Shown here one piece after another: positions 42,309 through 52,188 of a stretch of DNA of 64,000 bases. Under the pieces are notes generated by a model. It was not told the DNA's origin and searched no databases. It saw nothing but the letters and a program-made list of their open reading frames with translations. The position numbers and the translations under genes are program-made. Every line of letters begins with the position of its first letter. The first letter of the stretch is position 1. The DNA is from Enterobacter sp. RHBSTW-00175 (lineage in GTDB: Bacteria; Pseudomonadota; Gammaproteobacteria; Enterobacterales; Enterobacteriaceae), in NCBI RefSeq assembly GCF_013927005.1, contig NZ_CP055930.1, positions 5,146,001 to 5,210,000 on the forward strand. Direction: 5' to 3'.

Positions 42309-42938
42309 ATGAATGAGCCTTTGTTTCCTACCGCCGTTATTGTGGATGACCATCCCCTGGCGCGCATGGCCATACGTGGCGTGTTGGAAAAACAACACAT
42401 TATCATTATCAAAGAGTTTGAGCGTGGGGATGTGGCCCTAAAGGAGTTGACGAAAACAGCGGTGGATATCATCGTTGTAGATGTCGAAATCCCCGGCATA
42501 AATGGCGTTGAGCTCGTGGAGAAACTCAGGGCGCAGCGTTTTACCGGTGTGTTAATCGTAGTATCTGCAAAAAACGATCGATATTACAGTAAACGCTGTG
42601 CGCAAGCTGGCGCGAATGCTTTTATTAGTAAAAAACAGGATATGGAAAATATTCTTGCAGCGATTAATGCGGCGCAAAATGGTTATAGCTACTTTCCTTT
42701 TTTCCTGGAAGAACCGTCTGCGACACTCACGGATAACCAGCGTCTTGAATCTCTCTCCGCACAGGAGATGAAAGTAATGAACTATATGCTGAGCGGCCTT
42801 GATAATACACAGATCGGCGAAGCGATGTATATTAGCAGTAAAACGGTAAGCACCTATAAAACAAGATTAATGGAAAAATTAGGCTGCAAATCGTTAGTCG
42901 AACTCCTCTCTTTTGCCCATCAGAATAAGCTGACCTGA
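42309..42938 (+). CDS. evgA: EvgA-like response regulator (NarL/FixJ family)
   Basis: A 209-residue DNA-binding regulator. The receiver domain (about 8-125) has the phospho-acceptor at D58 in VVDVEIPGINGVEL, the acidic pair in VIVDDHPLARMAI, and VSAKNDRYYSK, very like E. coli EvgA. A LuxR-type helix-turn-helix fills residues about 145-205 (LDNTQIGEAMYISSKTVSTY). It lies 2 bases before its partner sensor. In E. coli EvgA controls acid and drug resistance; here the genes it controls are unknown. The symbol marks similarity, not proven orthology. Confidence 0.88.
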   Translation: MNEPLFPTAVIVDDHPLARMAIRGVLEKQHIIIIKEFERGDVALKELTKTAVDIIVVDVEIPGINGVELVEKLRAQRFTGVLIVVSAKNDRYYSKRCAQAGANAFISKKQDMENILAAINAAQNGYSYFPFFLEEPSATLTDNQRLESLSAQEMKVMNYMLSGLDNTQIGEAMYISSKTVSTYKTRLMEKLGCKSLVELLSFAHQNKLT

Positions 42939-42940
42939 AC

Positions 42941-45900
42941 ATGGATCTACGGCTTGTAATACTCCTACTCCTCTGGGTTTTCAGCGGATGTACTGCTTAT
43001 GCTCAGGATACCCCCTCCATTGAGCTGGAGCTGTCGGGATATAGTTACATTACGCCGGTACCGGTTTACTTGAGCGAGGATGACAAACGCTGGTTGTTGC
43101 AGAAAAGAGTGCTACGCGTCGGGGTTTATCAACCGGAACAGGCTCCGTTGGTGCAAACCACGCTCAGCGGGCGCTACAGGGGGATGAATGCTGACTATCT
43201 GATGCTAATTCATTACTCGCTAAATATCCGCATCGCCGTGTTGAGCTATAAAAATCGCGCTGATGCGATCCGCGCACTGCGTGCGGGTGAGATTGACACG
43301 GTGTTGACCGGTCTTGATACGTTTCCGTTTGCTGAGGAGGGTATTCAGCTCTCGGAGCCTCTGGTGCATTCCTGGCCCGTGCTGGTGACCTCGCTCTCTA
43401 ACGTTATGAGTCCCTTGCAAAGTCCGCGAACTAGTCGCATTGCTGTTGTTGAGGGCTATCCTGGCGCTGATTTCATCCATGAGGCGTTTCCGAATGCCGA
43501 AATAGCCAATTACGCCAGTTATCAGGAGGCGCTGAACTCCGTTATTACCGGGCAGAATAGATGGTTTATGGGGGATTCGCTGACCACAAGCACCTGGCTT
43601 TCCCAGGAGTTCAGCCAGGCATTGAGTACGGTTAAATACTGGCCTTCGCCGCAGAAAATGAGCCACTTTTTATTCTTACCGGCACAAGACCGCTTGCTGA
43701 ACATCATTAATAGCACCGTCAATGCAATAGATGAAAATCAGCATGGACAAATTGCGCAGTCGATGATCGACAAAGGCAATCTCTCTTTTTTGCTCAAACC
43801 GCTCAATCTGACGCCTCGTGAAAAACAGTGGCTAAAAAAACATAAAACGCTGCGGGTAATTATTAATCCGTGGTTTGCGCCTTACACCATGGCCGACAAT
43901 AATCAGGAAGTACGGGGGATTGTAGGGGATATTCTTAATCTGATTAGTCTGCAAACCGGCCTGCAATACGAAACAGTTGTCGTCAACTCGCGTGAAGATA
44001 TGCTTTCGGAGATGAAAAAGGGCAACTGGCATATTGTACAGGCAGCCGCCTATGATTTGAGCCTCCAAAACGCCCTCACCTTCACTCATCCTTTTATTAC
44101 TACCCAGTTTGTCACCGTTGTCAGAAAAGAGGACGCTCAGGCGATAGGGTTAAAGGCAGGGGCTCGCGTGGCGATAAGCGCGGATCATCCGCTACTGATG
44201 CAAATGAAAGCCCGTCATCCGGATATCCATTGGCAAGAAGTAGAAAACTCCAGCGTGGCATTAAATCTTGTTGCAACGGGGAAAGTGGACGCGGCGATCT
44301 CTAATCAGCTGACGGCCCGCTACCTCAGCGAACATTATTATCCCGATAGGCTGGCATGGCTCCCGTTACCGGAAGTGCAACCAGCGGCAATCAGTTTTGC
44401 TGTTCCCCGCTCAGAGCCTGAATTAAGGCAGATCCTTGATAAGGCTCTTGACGATATCCCCCAGAAGGAAGTTTTACAGATTGTCGGTAAATGGGTACGT
44501 CTGCCGGACGTCCAAATAGATACCTGGGAGTTGTATAACCGGCCCTTCTACCTGGTAGCGACCCTCGCTACGCTGCTGGTGGTCAGCACCTTACTCTGGG
44601 TGCTCTACCTGGTACGGCAGGCACGTAGAAGAAAAGAGTCGCAGCGTTTATTGGTGATAGAAAAGAACAAGGCGCAGAAAGCGAATGAAGAGAAACGAAA
44701 CTTCCTCTCTCATATGAGCCACGAGATCCGCACCCCAGTAAGTGCCATTGTGGGATTTCTGGAACTGCTGCAAAACTCAACGACAAACCTCAGCCCTGAA
44801 GATAAAACCTCGGTCGATCATGCCGTAATAGCTTCGCGCTCACTCTTGAAACTAATTGGTGAGATCCTCGATCTGGAGAAGATTGAGTCCGGTTTGCAGG
44901 AAGTGATGCCGAAGTGGGTGCATGTTGATGCGATGATCAAAGAAAAAGTACTACTTTTTACCGCGCTTGCCGGGCAGAAAGGGATAGGACTGCGCTATAA
45001 CTCGCATCTGGATCCAAAAGAAGCTATGCAGCTAGATCCACAGATGTTGGGACAGGTACTGATTAATCTTATCGGCAATGCGGTGAAATTTACCCGTCAT
45101 GGACACGTTCAGATCTCGGCGAAGAAGCTGAATCAGATACTGGTAATATCTGTAAACGACACGGGACCCGGCATCAGCGGCGAAGAACAAAAGTCGCTTT
45201 TTATGCCCTTCAGTCAGGGGAAAATGGGGGAATTTCATCGCGGATCAGGGCTAGGATTGGCTATTGCAAAAGCATTGATGAAGCAGATGGGGGGCACGAT
45301 AGATCTGCAAAGTGAACTTAATCAGGGAACCAGCGTGACGCTGAGCCTGCCAGTGCAAATTTCATATGATGCACTCGCTGAAGTCCTTGAAACCGACCCC
45401 TCACCGCCTCCGTTTATTGGCAAAGCGTTGCGAGTATTAATTGCCGACGATCACCCTTCCAGTCGTCTACTGTTGAAACGTCAGCTCGACTCACTGGGAA
45501 TTACTGTGGATGAAGCGGAAAACGGCGAAGAGGCATTAAACTATCTTCATCAGGACCGTTACGATTTATTGATTACCGACCTTAACATGCCCGTGATGGA
45601 CGGTATTGCGCTTACCCGTGAGGTGAGAAGATTTGAGAGCGACCTTCCCATCTGGGGTCTGACCGCTACAGCGCAGCAGCATGAGCGTGAGCGCTGCCTT
45701 GCGGCGGGAATGAACGATTGTCTATTTAAGCCAATTACTCTCGCGCAGATCTCTAGCCTGCTAGCCGGAGTAGGCCAGACGAATGGAGCTGTGTTCGATG
45801 AGAAGCGTCTGGCGGTGCTGGCGCAAGGCAATCGGGGGCTTATGCTCGCGGCACTGCATGATGCGCAGCGTGAAAATCGACACGATTTAGAAGCAGCCAG

Positions 45901-46123
45901 AGCAGCCGCACGTGACGAAGATTATCCATCAGTGAAATATCATATTCATCGCCTTAACGGTACAGCCCAATTGCTGGGAATTAATGAACTCATCACTGTT
46001 GCCCATATGCTAGAAGAACGATTGCCTGACGCTGTTTCTGCGGCGGAACTGCTCGACTTTTTGAACCGCATCGAAAGCTCGCTCAATAAGCTGGACCAAT
46101 CCATTGAACAATTTCAACAATAA
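42941..46123 (+). CDS. evgS: EvgS/BvgS-like hybrid sensor histidine kinase
   Basis: Unorthodox inner-membrane sensor of 1060 residues. A signal peptide (about 1-22) precedes two periplasmic solute-binding-like domains (about 50-275 and 290-520), then a membrane helix (about 540-563). The HisKA box has H594 in SHMSHEIRTP, followed by an ATPase domain (NDTGPGISGEE, GSGLGLAIAKAL). A receiver has D880 in LLITDLNMPVMDG, and an Hpt domain has H1003 in HIHRLNGTAQ. E. coli EvgS is about 1197 residues and has a PAS domain between membrane and kinase. Here the helix joins HisKA directly, so PAS is absent. Confidence 0.9.
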   Translation: MDLRLVILLLLWVFSGCTAYAQDTPSIELELSGYSYITPVPVYLSEDDKRWLLQKRVLRVGVYQPEQAPLVQTTLSGRYRGMNADYLMLIHYSLNIRIAVLSYKNRADAIRALRAGEIDTVLTGLDTFPFAEEGIQLSEPLVHSWPVLVTSLSNVMSPLQSPRTSRIAVVEGYPGADFIHEAFPNAEIANYASYQEALNSVITGQNRWFMGDSLTTSTWLSQEFSQALSTVKYWPSPQKMSHFLFLPAQDRLLNIINSTVNAIDENQHGQIAQSMIDKGNLSFLLKPLNLTPREKQWLKKHKTLRVIINPWFAPYTMADNNQEVRGIVGDILNLISLQTGLQYETVVVNSREDMLSEMKKGNWHIVQAAAYDLSLQNALTFTHPFITTQFVTVVRKEDAQAIGLKAGARVAISADHPLLMQMKARHPDIHWQEVENSSVALNLVATGKVDAAISNQLTARYLSEHYYPDRLAWLPLPEVQPAAISFAVPRSEPELRQILDKALDDIPQKEVLQIVGKWVRLPDVQIDTWELYNRPFYLVATLATLLVVSTLLWVLYLVRQARRRKESQRLLVIEKNKAQKANEEKRNFLSHMSHEIRTPVSAIVGFLELLQNSTTNLSPEDKTSVDHAVIASRSLLKLIGEILDLEKIESGLQEVMPKWVHVDAMIKEKVLLFTALAGQKGIGLRYNSHLDPKEAMQLDPQMLGQVLINLIGNAVKFTRHGHVQISAKKLNQILVISVNDTGPGISGEEQKSLFMPFSQGKMGEFHRGSGLGLAIAKALMKQMGGTIDLQSELNQGTSVTLSLPVQISYDALAEVLETDPSPPPFIGKALRVLIADDHPSSRLLLKRQLDSLGITVDEAENGEEALNYLHQDRYDLLITDLNMPVMDGIALTREVRRFESDLPIWGLTATAQQHERERCLAAGMNDCLFKPITLAQISSLLAGVGQTNGAVFDEKRLAVLAQGNRGLMLAALHDAQRENRHDLEAARAAARDEDYPSVKYHIHRLNGTAQLLGINELITVAHMLEERLPDAVSAAELLDFLNRIESSLNKLDQSIEQFQQ

Positions 46124-46581
46124 CCCCTTTTCCTACATATGTAGGCACTTGATGACAGAATAATAAGCCCTCGCTGATGTTGATCTACTGTTAACCAGGT
46201 AAAATTAGCCCTGTTCCGGTGCAGTATCTTTTGTTAAGTGACAATAGAATATTGCCTAAGAAAAATCTAAATTGATGGTTATTACAAGTTTTGGCTATCA
46301 AACAACCATAGATCATTAAGTTGCACCTATGTTTCATGGTAGCTTTAAATTCCATATTTTTATTTTTAACTGGTGCTTTAATTCGTTTTCACCGGCTTTT
46401 TATGGATTAATGTTCTTTTAATTCTGAAAAGATAGTAGAAACGATCGTTTTTAACCTCTGGTCTGAAATCCATTACTTTTGTGCTGTTATAAACATATAA
46501 TTTCTGTAAATTTCACACTGAAACATGAGAGGGATTACTGACGCTAAATAATAAAGAGGATTATGCCTGGAAGGTAATTTT
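46124..46581 (+). other. AT-rich intergenic region before fimbrial regulator
   Basis: About 460 bases with no gene seen. A 14-base palindrome CCTACATATGTAGG (46132-46145) just after the sensor stop may mark its transcript end or a regulator site. The rest is strongly AT-rich, as is common upstream of fimbrial operons silenced by H-NS (an inference). No fim-type invertible repeats or recombinase gene were found. Confidence 0.5.
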
Positions 46582-47100
46582 ATGGATTTGTCAGGTTCCA
46601 TTTTTTCTGATGATTATTTTTTTATCATCGGCATGAGTGAGTTGTTAACGCCGGAGTTGATTGATGAAAATTATTGTATTATAGACATTGAAACGATATG
46701 CATATCCGAGGTGCGCAAAAACATAATACCAGGGAAAAAAGTTATTCTTTTTATCAGCAACGATCTTGACTACTATGCCTTAAAGCATATGCCTGACTTT
46801 GTCTTTATTGACAAGAAGTGTCGACTGAATGAAATTCTCTCCTGTTTGCTGGTAAAGAACTCACAATATAATTACAGAGTGAAATATTCACTTTCTCAGC
46901 GTGAGGAAGAGGTGCTCTCTTGTATGCAAAAAGGGCTGGATGTCAAAGAGATTAGCCAGCAATTAGGCATGACAATAAAAACGTTTTATGCACATCGTCG
47001 CAGTCTGATTTTTAAACTACAGCAAGGTAATCGTGTTGCGCTGTATCAGAACATTGCGCGCAGTGAGCTCTATAAACAGAGCTCTTATGAATATGAGTGA
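46582..47100 (+). CDS. LuxR-type regulator next to fimbrial operon
   Basis: A 172-residue protein with a C-terminal LuxR helix-turn-helix (about 108-165: LSQREEEVLSCMQKGLDVKE, then ISQQLGMTIKTFYAHRRSL). The N-terminal 100 residues resemble a worn receiver-like domain without a clear phospho-acceptor. Such orphan regulators (FimW/MrkI type) often sit beside chaperone-usher operons. GGAAGGTAA precedes the ATG. The gene is AT-rich, unlike the nif genes. It probably controls the fimbrial genes that start 107 bases later; this is inference. Confidence 0.82.
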   Translation: MDLSGSIFSDDYFFIIGMSELLTPELIDENYCIIDIETICISEVRKNIIPGKKVILFISNDLDYYALKHMPDFVFIDKKCRLNEILSCLLVKNSQYNYRVKYSLSQREEEVLSCMQKGLDVKEISQQLGMTIKTFYAHRRSLIFKLQQGNRVALYQNIARSELYKQSSYEYE

Positions 47101-47207
47101 TTAATATGCTTTATTAGAAATGGTTTTATGAATGTAACATTCACATGGCTTTTTTAGAGTTTCACATTTGTTTTCTTAAAATTTAATTAACTATATGGGA
47201 TTTATAT

Positions 47208-47726
47208 ATGAAAAAGATTGCACTGATTTCTGCTCTTGTGTCTCTGTCTGTTTTTCAGGCTGTAAATGCTGCTGATGGGGTAATTAATTTTACCGGCACT
47301 ATCACGGGAACGGCATGCGTGGTCGACACAACGTCTATCGCTCAACCTGTTGAACTCGGCACCATTTCAACCGCAGCCTTTGCCGGAGGTAATAGCGCTA
47401 CGGCGGCGGCGAAACGTTTTAACATTGTGCTGAAATCCTGCCCGGCCAGTATTTCCAGCGCCAGTATTCGCTTTGATGGCACGACCAACACCACGAATCC
47501 CTCCATTCTGGCACTGAGCAACGGGCAAACTGCAACTAACGTCGGGGTTGCTCTCTATGAGCAGGACAGTACGACGCTGATTCCGGTTGGTTCCTCCTCA
47601 GCAAGGGTGAATCTGTTGGAAGATGTGAATAACACGCTGACTTACTTTGCTAAATATATGGCAACGGGAGTCGTTGGTGCAGGAACAGCAAACTCTTCGA
47701 CATCATTTACCGTGACTTACCAGTAA
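47208..47726 (+). CDS. Major fimbrial subunit (type 1 pilin family)
   Basis: Secreted pilin of 172 residues. The signal peptide (about 1-21, ending VNA-AD) is followed by GVINFTGTITGTACVVD, with the first cysteine of the pilin disulfide and the second in LKSCPAS. The C-terminus ends in SFTVTYQ, the beta-zipper motif recognised by chaperones. Subunits would polymerise by donor-strand exchange on the cell surface. It is the first structural gene of the four-gene operon. Confidence 0.94.
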   Translation: MKKIALISALVSLSVFQAVNAADGVINFTGTITGTACVVDTTSIAQPVELGTISTAAFAGGNSATAAAKRFNIVLKSCPASISSASIRFDGTTNTTNPSILALSNGQTATNVGVALYEQDSTTLIPVGSSSARVNLLEDVNNTLTYFAKYMATGVVGAGTANSSTSFTVTYQ

Positions 47727-47771
47727 AAGTAGGGCCATTTGTGGCCCTTGTTATTCTCTCAGGACCTCTTC

Positions 47772-48449
47772 ATGTTACAGAATGTATTTAAAAAAATCGC
47801 CGTGAGTTTATTCCTTATCTCTACCGCGGCAATCAGTGGTGTGGAAATAGGCGGCACCCGACTTATTTATAATGGTAGCGGTAGTCAGTCGGCAATCAGC
47901 GTGAGTAACCCGGACAATACACCATATCTAATTCAGTCATGGGTAAGTAACAATGAAAACAGTGACGATGGTGATAGCCCATTTATTACCACGCCGCCTT
48001 TATTTAAACTAAATCCACATGCACAGAATTCGGTTCGCGTAATGTTAATCGGTAATTCTGTGCCTCAGGATCGGGAAAGCGTGTATTGGCTAAATATTAA
48101 ATCAATACCGTCATCATCGGCGGATGCTAAAAACGAGTTGCTGATTGCGGTAAAGAGTAAAATGAAGATTTTTTATCGCCCTGCGGGCCTAAAAGGAGAT
48201 CCTTCACTGGCATATCAACAATTAACTTTTTCAGTCGCTGATGGGAAACTGAATGTGCATAATCCGTCACCTTACAGCGTGTCGCTTTATCATGTGAAAG
48301 TGAATGGAAAAGAATTAGCTAAACCTCCAATGGTTTTACCATTTCAAACCGTATCGCTATCTCAGTCGGCGTTAACTGGTGGTGAAATATCATGGCGTGC
48401 GATCAATGATTTCGGAGGTATCACGGCTGAACATAAATTTAATTTTTAG
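47772..48449 (+). CDS. Periplasmic fimbrial chaperone (PapD/FimC family)
   Basis: Folds and caps pilin subunits in the periplasm before handing them to the usher. The ATG at 47772, with AGGACC upstream, gives 225 residues with a signal peptide (KKIAVSLFLISTAAISG). Family motifs are GGTRLIYNG near the mature N-terminus, NTPYLIQSWV, and the ESVYWLNIKSIP stretch before the subunit-binding loop. It is 11 bases before the usher gene. Confidence 0.94.
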   Translation: MLQNVFKKIAVSLFLISTAAISGVEIGGTRLIYNGSGSQSAISVSNPDNTPYLIQSWVSNNENSDDGDSPFITTPPLFKLNPHAQNSVRVMLIGNSVPQDRESVYWLNIKSIPSSSADAKNELLIAVKSKMKIFYRPAGLKGDPSLAYQQLTFSVADGKLNVHNPSPYSVSLYHVKVNGKELAKPPMVLPFQTVSLSQSALTGGEISWRAINDFGGITAEHKFNF

Positions 48450-48460
48450 GTTAATCATCC

Positions 48461-50962
48461 ATGTCTCAGGTCAATGTGGTGTCAGGTTTTGCGAAAACAA
48501 CTCAGTTATCTTTGATTATTTTTTTGTGTTTACGCGTTCAACCAGGGTTGGCTGAGGATTATTTCTCGCCAGACTTTATTGAAACTCGCGGAAATATTCC
48601 ACGAGAAATTGACATCTCCCTTTTTAGCAAAGCCAACGGGCAGGTTCCCGGAGTCTACCATGTAGAAATTTATCTTAATGGTAGCTACGTGGAAACACGC
48701 GATATCTCATTCGTCGGGAATGAAAGTGCCTTATCACCGACTCTGAAACGGGAAGATTTTACGCGCTGGGGAGTAAAACCCAACGCACAGCCCGGCTGGA
48801 TGGATATGGGTGAATCGGCGACGATCGACAATATCAGCGAGCTCCTGCCGGGGAGTCAGATCCATTTTCAGTTTGACGGCATGCGGCTTGAAATCTCGGT
48901 TCCGCAGGAGTATCTGCGGCGAGATCCTCAGGGTTCTGTATCGCCGGAGCAGTGGGATGACGGATTGAATATGCTGTTTGTAAATTACAACTTTTCAGCT
49001 GCGAATAACCGTGGTGATACCGCATCGCACAACGACAGTTATTTAAATCTGCGTAACGGTATCAATGCAGGTCCCTGGCGGCTCCGTAATTATTCAACTT
49101 ATAACAACAGCAATGGAATGAGCCGCTGGAACACAATTAGCACCTCGCTTGAGAGAGATATCAAGTTGCTGAAAAGCCAGTTTAGCGTTGGCGATGGTTA
49201 TACCCAGGCTGGAGTCTTCGACAGCGTGAATTTCCGTGGTGCGCAGCTTTATTCAGATGACTCGATGCTGCCAGAAAGCGTACGCGGGTTTGCACCTGTG
49301 GTTCGCGGTATCGCGCAGAGCAACGCTCAGGTGACCATACGTCAGGCCGGGAATATTATCTGGCAGTCATATGTTCCCCCGGGACCTTTTATGATCGACG
49401 ATCTTTATCCCACCGCCGCCAGCGGCGATCTCGAAGTTTCGGTTCGTGAAGCGGACGGCTCCGTGCATCAGTTTATCCAGCCGTTTTCTGCGGTACCGGT
49501 GATGCAGCGCGAAGGTCAATTCAGGTATGCGCTAGCTGCGGGGAAATATCGCGCGGCAAGCTACCAGGATAAGGAACCGATATTCCTGCAAAGCACCCTG
49601 GGCTACGGCTTGCCGTGGGATACAACGGTGTATGGCGGGATAATAGTTTCTGAAGATTACTGGTCCGGCGCATTGGGTATAGGTAAGGGATTTGGGGATA
49701 TTGGTTCACTCTCTTTTGACACCACGTTTGCTCGTTCGCAGTTGCCTGAAAAGACGCAAGAAGGTGTTTCGCTACGCGCGCAGTATGCCAAAGATTTCGC
49801 GACGACGGGAACGTCTTTGAATTTGACCGGTTATCGTTATTCTTCATCGGGCTTTCGCGATTTTCAGGAAGCAAACGGAGATGTGAATCCGTTTCGTATT
49901 GCAAACGATGAGATGCAGCTTGATGACAATTGGCGCTATCAGCGAAATAAACGCAGTAAGGCCCAGATAACACTGAATCAACGGCTTAGCGACTGGGGCA
50001 ACCTGAATCTCTCAGCCTGGCAGCAGGATTACTGGGGAGGCGATAGCGAGCGTAGCGTTAACGTGGGATACAACACCAGCGTTAACAATATTAATTACGG
50101 CCTGAACTACAGCTACTCAAGGGGGCCATGGCGCAATGAAAACGATCATATCGTCGCTTTAACGATGCAGATCCCGCTATCGCGTTTTTTGCCAAACAGT
50201 TGGATGACCGTTTCTGCTAACGGCAACAAAAAAGGCGATAGCGTTTCACAGATGGGATTATCCGGTTCTGCGCTGGAAGATAAAAAACTGAGCTGGAACG
50301 TGCAGCAAGGTTATAACAGCAAAGGCTCCGACGTGATGGGCAGCGCTTCCGCCAATTATAAAGGCAACCACGGGGAGTATCAGCTGGGCTATAGCTATTC
50401 CCGTGATAACCGCCAGTTTTCCGTTGGCGCGATGGGCGGATTGGTGGTTCATCCATACGGCATCGCCGCGACTCAGCCTCTTGGCGAGACCCTGGCGTTG
50501 GTGAAAGCGGATAACGCTGCCGGAGTGAAAGTGGCAAACAATAGCGGTATTTACACCGACAGCAAAGGTTTCGCGGTGGTGCCGTACGTTACGCCATATC
50601 GACAGAACAACCTTTCGCTGGATACCGCAACGCTGAATAACAATACCGATGTGCTCAATGATACGCGAACGGTAGTACCAACAAAAGGTGCTTTGGCGCT
50701 AGCGGATTACCCCACCGTAACGGGTTACAAAGTCTTGCTGCAATTGACTGGAAGTGAGATCCCGTTCGGGGCAACGGCCATTATTAAAAATCGAGATAAC
50801 GTGGCGAATGGCATTGTGGACGATCACAACAGGGTCTGGCTAAACGGCGCGCCAGAAAAAGGTACCGTTGAGGTTCGCTGGGGTGGCCAAAGCTGCAGTG
50901 CGACCTATCAGATAACACAGACCTCTGACAAAACGCACAACGTTACTGCGCAATGTCATTGA
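48461..50962 (+). CDS. Outer-membrane fimbrial usher (FimD/PapC family)
   Basis: A 24-strand outer-membrane pore of 833 residues through which pilins are assembled. The signal peptide is about 1-31 (LRVQPGLAEDYF). The N-terminal domain has FSPDFIETRG and GVYHVEIYLNG. The plug and barrel follow, with GFAPVVRGIAQSNAQVTI and PPGPFMIDDLYPTAASGDL conserved. The C-terminal domain carries a cysteine pair (GQSCSATYQI and AQCH). The last bases overlap an alternative start of the adhesin gene. Confidence 0.96.
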   Translation: MSQVNVVSGFAKTTQLSLIIFLCLRVQPGLAEDYFSPDFIETRGNIPREIDISLFSKANGQVPGVYHVEIYLNGSYVETRDISFVGNESALSPTLKREDFTRWGVKPNAQPGWMDMGESATIDNISELLPGSQIHFQFDGMRLEISVPQEYLRRDPQGSVSPEQWDDGLNMLFVNYNFSAANNRGDTASHNDSYLNLRNGINAGPWRLRNYSTYNNSNGMSRWNTISTSLERDIKLLKSQFSVGDGYTQAGVFDSVNFRGAQLYSDDSMLPESVRGFAPVVRGIAQSNAQVTIRQAGNIIWQSYVPPGPFMIDDLYPTAASGDLEVSVREADGSVHQFIQPFSAVPVMQREGQFRYALAAGKYRAASYQDKEPIFLQSTLGYGLPWDTTVYGGIIVSEDYWSGALGIGKGFGDIGSLSFDTTFARSQLPEKTQEGVSLRAQYAKDFATTGTSLNLTGYRYSSSGFRDFQEANGDVNPFRIANDEMQLDDNWRYQRNKRSKAQITLNQRLSDWGNLNLSAWQQDYWGGDSERSVNVGYNTSVNNINYGLNYSYSRGPWRNENDHIVALTMQIPLSRFLPNSWMTVSANGNKKGDSVSQMGLSGSALEDKKLSWNVQQGYNSKGSDVMGSASANYKGNHGEYQLGYSYSRDNRQFSVGAMGGLVVHPYGIAATQPLGETLALVKADNAAGVKVANNSGIYTDSKGFAVVPYVTPYRQNNLSLDTATLNNNTDVLNDTRTVVPTKGALALADYPTVTGYKVLLQLTGSEIPFGATAIIKNRDNVANGIVDDHNRVWLNGAPEKGTVEVRWGGQSCSATYQITQTSDKTHNVTAQCH

Positions 50963-50979
50963 GCCGGAGAGAAAGAAAA

Positions 50980-51993
50980 ATGAAACCTATTTTAACTGCC
51001 CTGATTTTTGCTGCACTGGGGATGTTTTCTCGTACGGTCCTTGCCTGGGATTGCACAACAACAACACCGTCAACCGCTGTCTCGCCACAGAATATTACGA
51101 TATCGCGCAATCTTCCTGTAGGCGCGGTTATCGGGACACAGCTCGTGACACCAACGATCAATGCGTTTAGTTGTTTCAATTCAGATCAGGGCGTGATCTC
51201 TAATCAGGTTTTTGGCTTGATGGCGAACGGCACATTTGATTCGATGGTGAACGGCCGGCGGGTGTATAAAACCAATGTCGCCGGTATTGGTTATGCCATC
51301 TCGGGTTCCACGACAAAATGTGCTGGCGGCAACGCAGCAGTAACCGGAAGTAATACTATTCGGGGCGATCTCAATACCGCTAAGCTCTGTGAGAACACGA
51401 GTGGAATGGTCAGCCCGACGTTGAATGGCTCCGTGACAGTCACGTTTTATAAAACCGCAACGGAAACGGGATCCGGAACGATAACTGCGAAAACGGTAGG
51501 TGCGCTGGTTTTGCTGAACAACTCGCTGCTGTGGCAATCCCCCGACGCTGATGTCAGTATCAATGCGTTCACGGTAACGACCCCGGCCTGTAATCTAACC
51601 ACGACATCAATACCTGTTGATATGAGAGAGGTGGATAAAAACGCATTTAGCGGCAAGGGTTCCACGCCCGGGGATGCATATACCCAATCGTTCAGCCTGC
51701 CAATGGCCTGCAACGCCGGAACAAAGGTTAGCGTGAAAATGGAGGGGAGTATTTTTGATGCCAGCAGAGGGGTAATCAATACTACCAGCGGCAATAACGC
51801 GGCGACTGGCGTGGGGATACAGCTGCTTTATAACAATCTGCCGATGGCGTTGGGTTCCGATATCGCCGTTGGGACCTCCGCAACAGGCGGTAGTTTCAGC
51901 GTACCGCTAAAGGCGCGCTATTATCAGACCGGAGATACGATCACTACTGGTACTGCTAACGGCGTGCTGTCATTTACCATGACGTATCAATAG
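50980..51993 (+). CDS. Fimbrial tip adhesin
   Basis: A 337-residue protein with a signal peptide (KPILTALIFAALGMFSRTVLA-WDC) and two domains. The N-terminal half (to about 190) should be the receptor-binding lectin-like domain. The C-terminal half is a pilin domain with cysteines in TTPACNLTT and PMACNAGTK and the terminal SFTMTYQ zipper. I chose the ATG at 50980, after GGAGAGAAAG, because the signal peptide starts there; an ATG at 50953 overlapping the usher stop is possible. The ligand cannot be predicted. Confidence 0.92.
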   Translation: MKPILTALIFAALGMFSRTVLAWDCTTTTPSTAVSPQNITISRNLPVGAVIGTQLVTPTINAFSCFNSDQGVISNQVFGLMANGTFDSMVNGRRVYKTNVAGIGYAISGSTTKCAGGNAAVTGSNTIRGDLNTAKLCENTSGMVSPTLNGSVTVTFYKTATETGSGTITAKTVGALVLLNNSLLWQSPDADVSINAFTVTTPACNLTTTSIPVDMREVDKNAFSGKGSTPGDAYTQSFSLPMACNAGTKVSVKMEGSIFDASRGVINTTSGNNAATGVGIQLLYNNLPMALGSDIAVGTSATGGSFSVPLKARYYQTGDTITTGTANGVLSFTMTYQ

Positions 51994-52188
51994 CAATATT
52001 AACGCCAGAGGAAATCAGGGGTCTCAGCGGGTCACACCGAAAATTAGCATCAGCAGTGGCTTATTATTATTTACGTCTTTGCCTAAAGATGTAGTTGCCT
52101 TCTGATAATTACAGACCGATGGGGGGCATTATTTATCAAATAAATTTCATTTACGACTTTCATTTCGAATGAAAACATCTGGAGCCGT

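Noticed and set aside
46124..47207. Possible fim-type invertible promoter switch before the pilin gene
   Set aside because: No inverted-repeat pair flanking a promoter and no FimB/FimE-type recombinase gene were found in the window.
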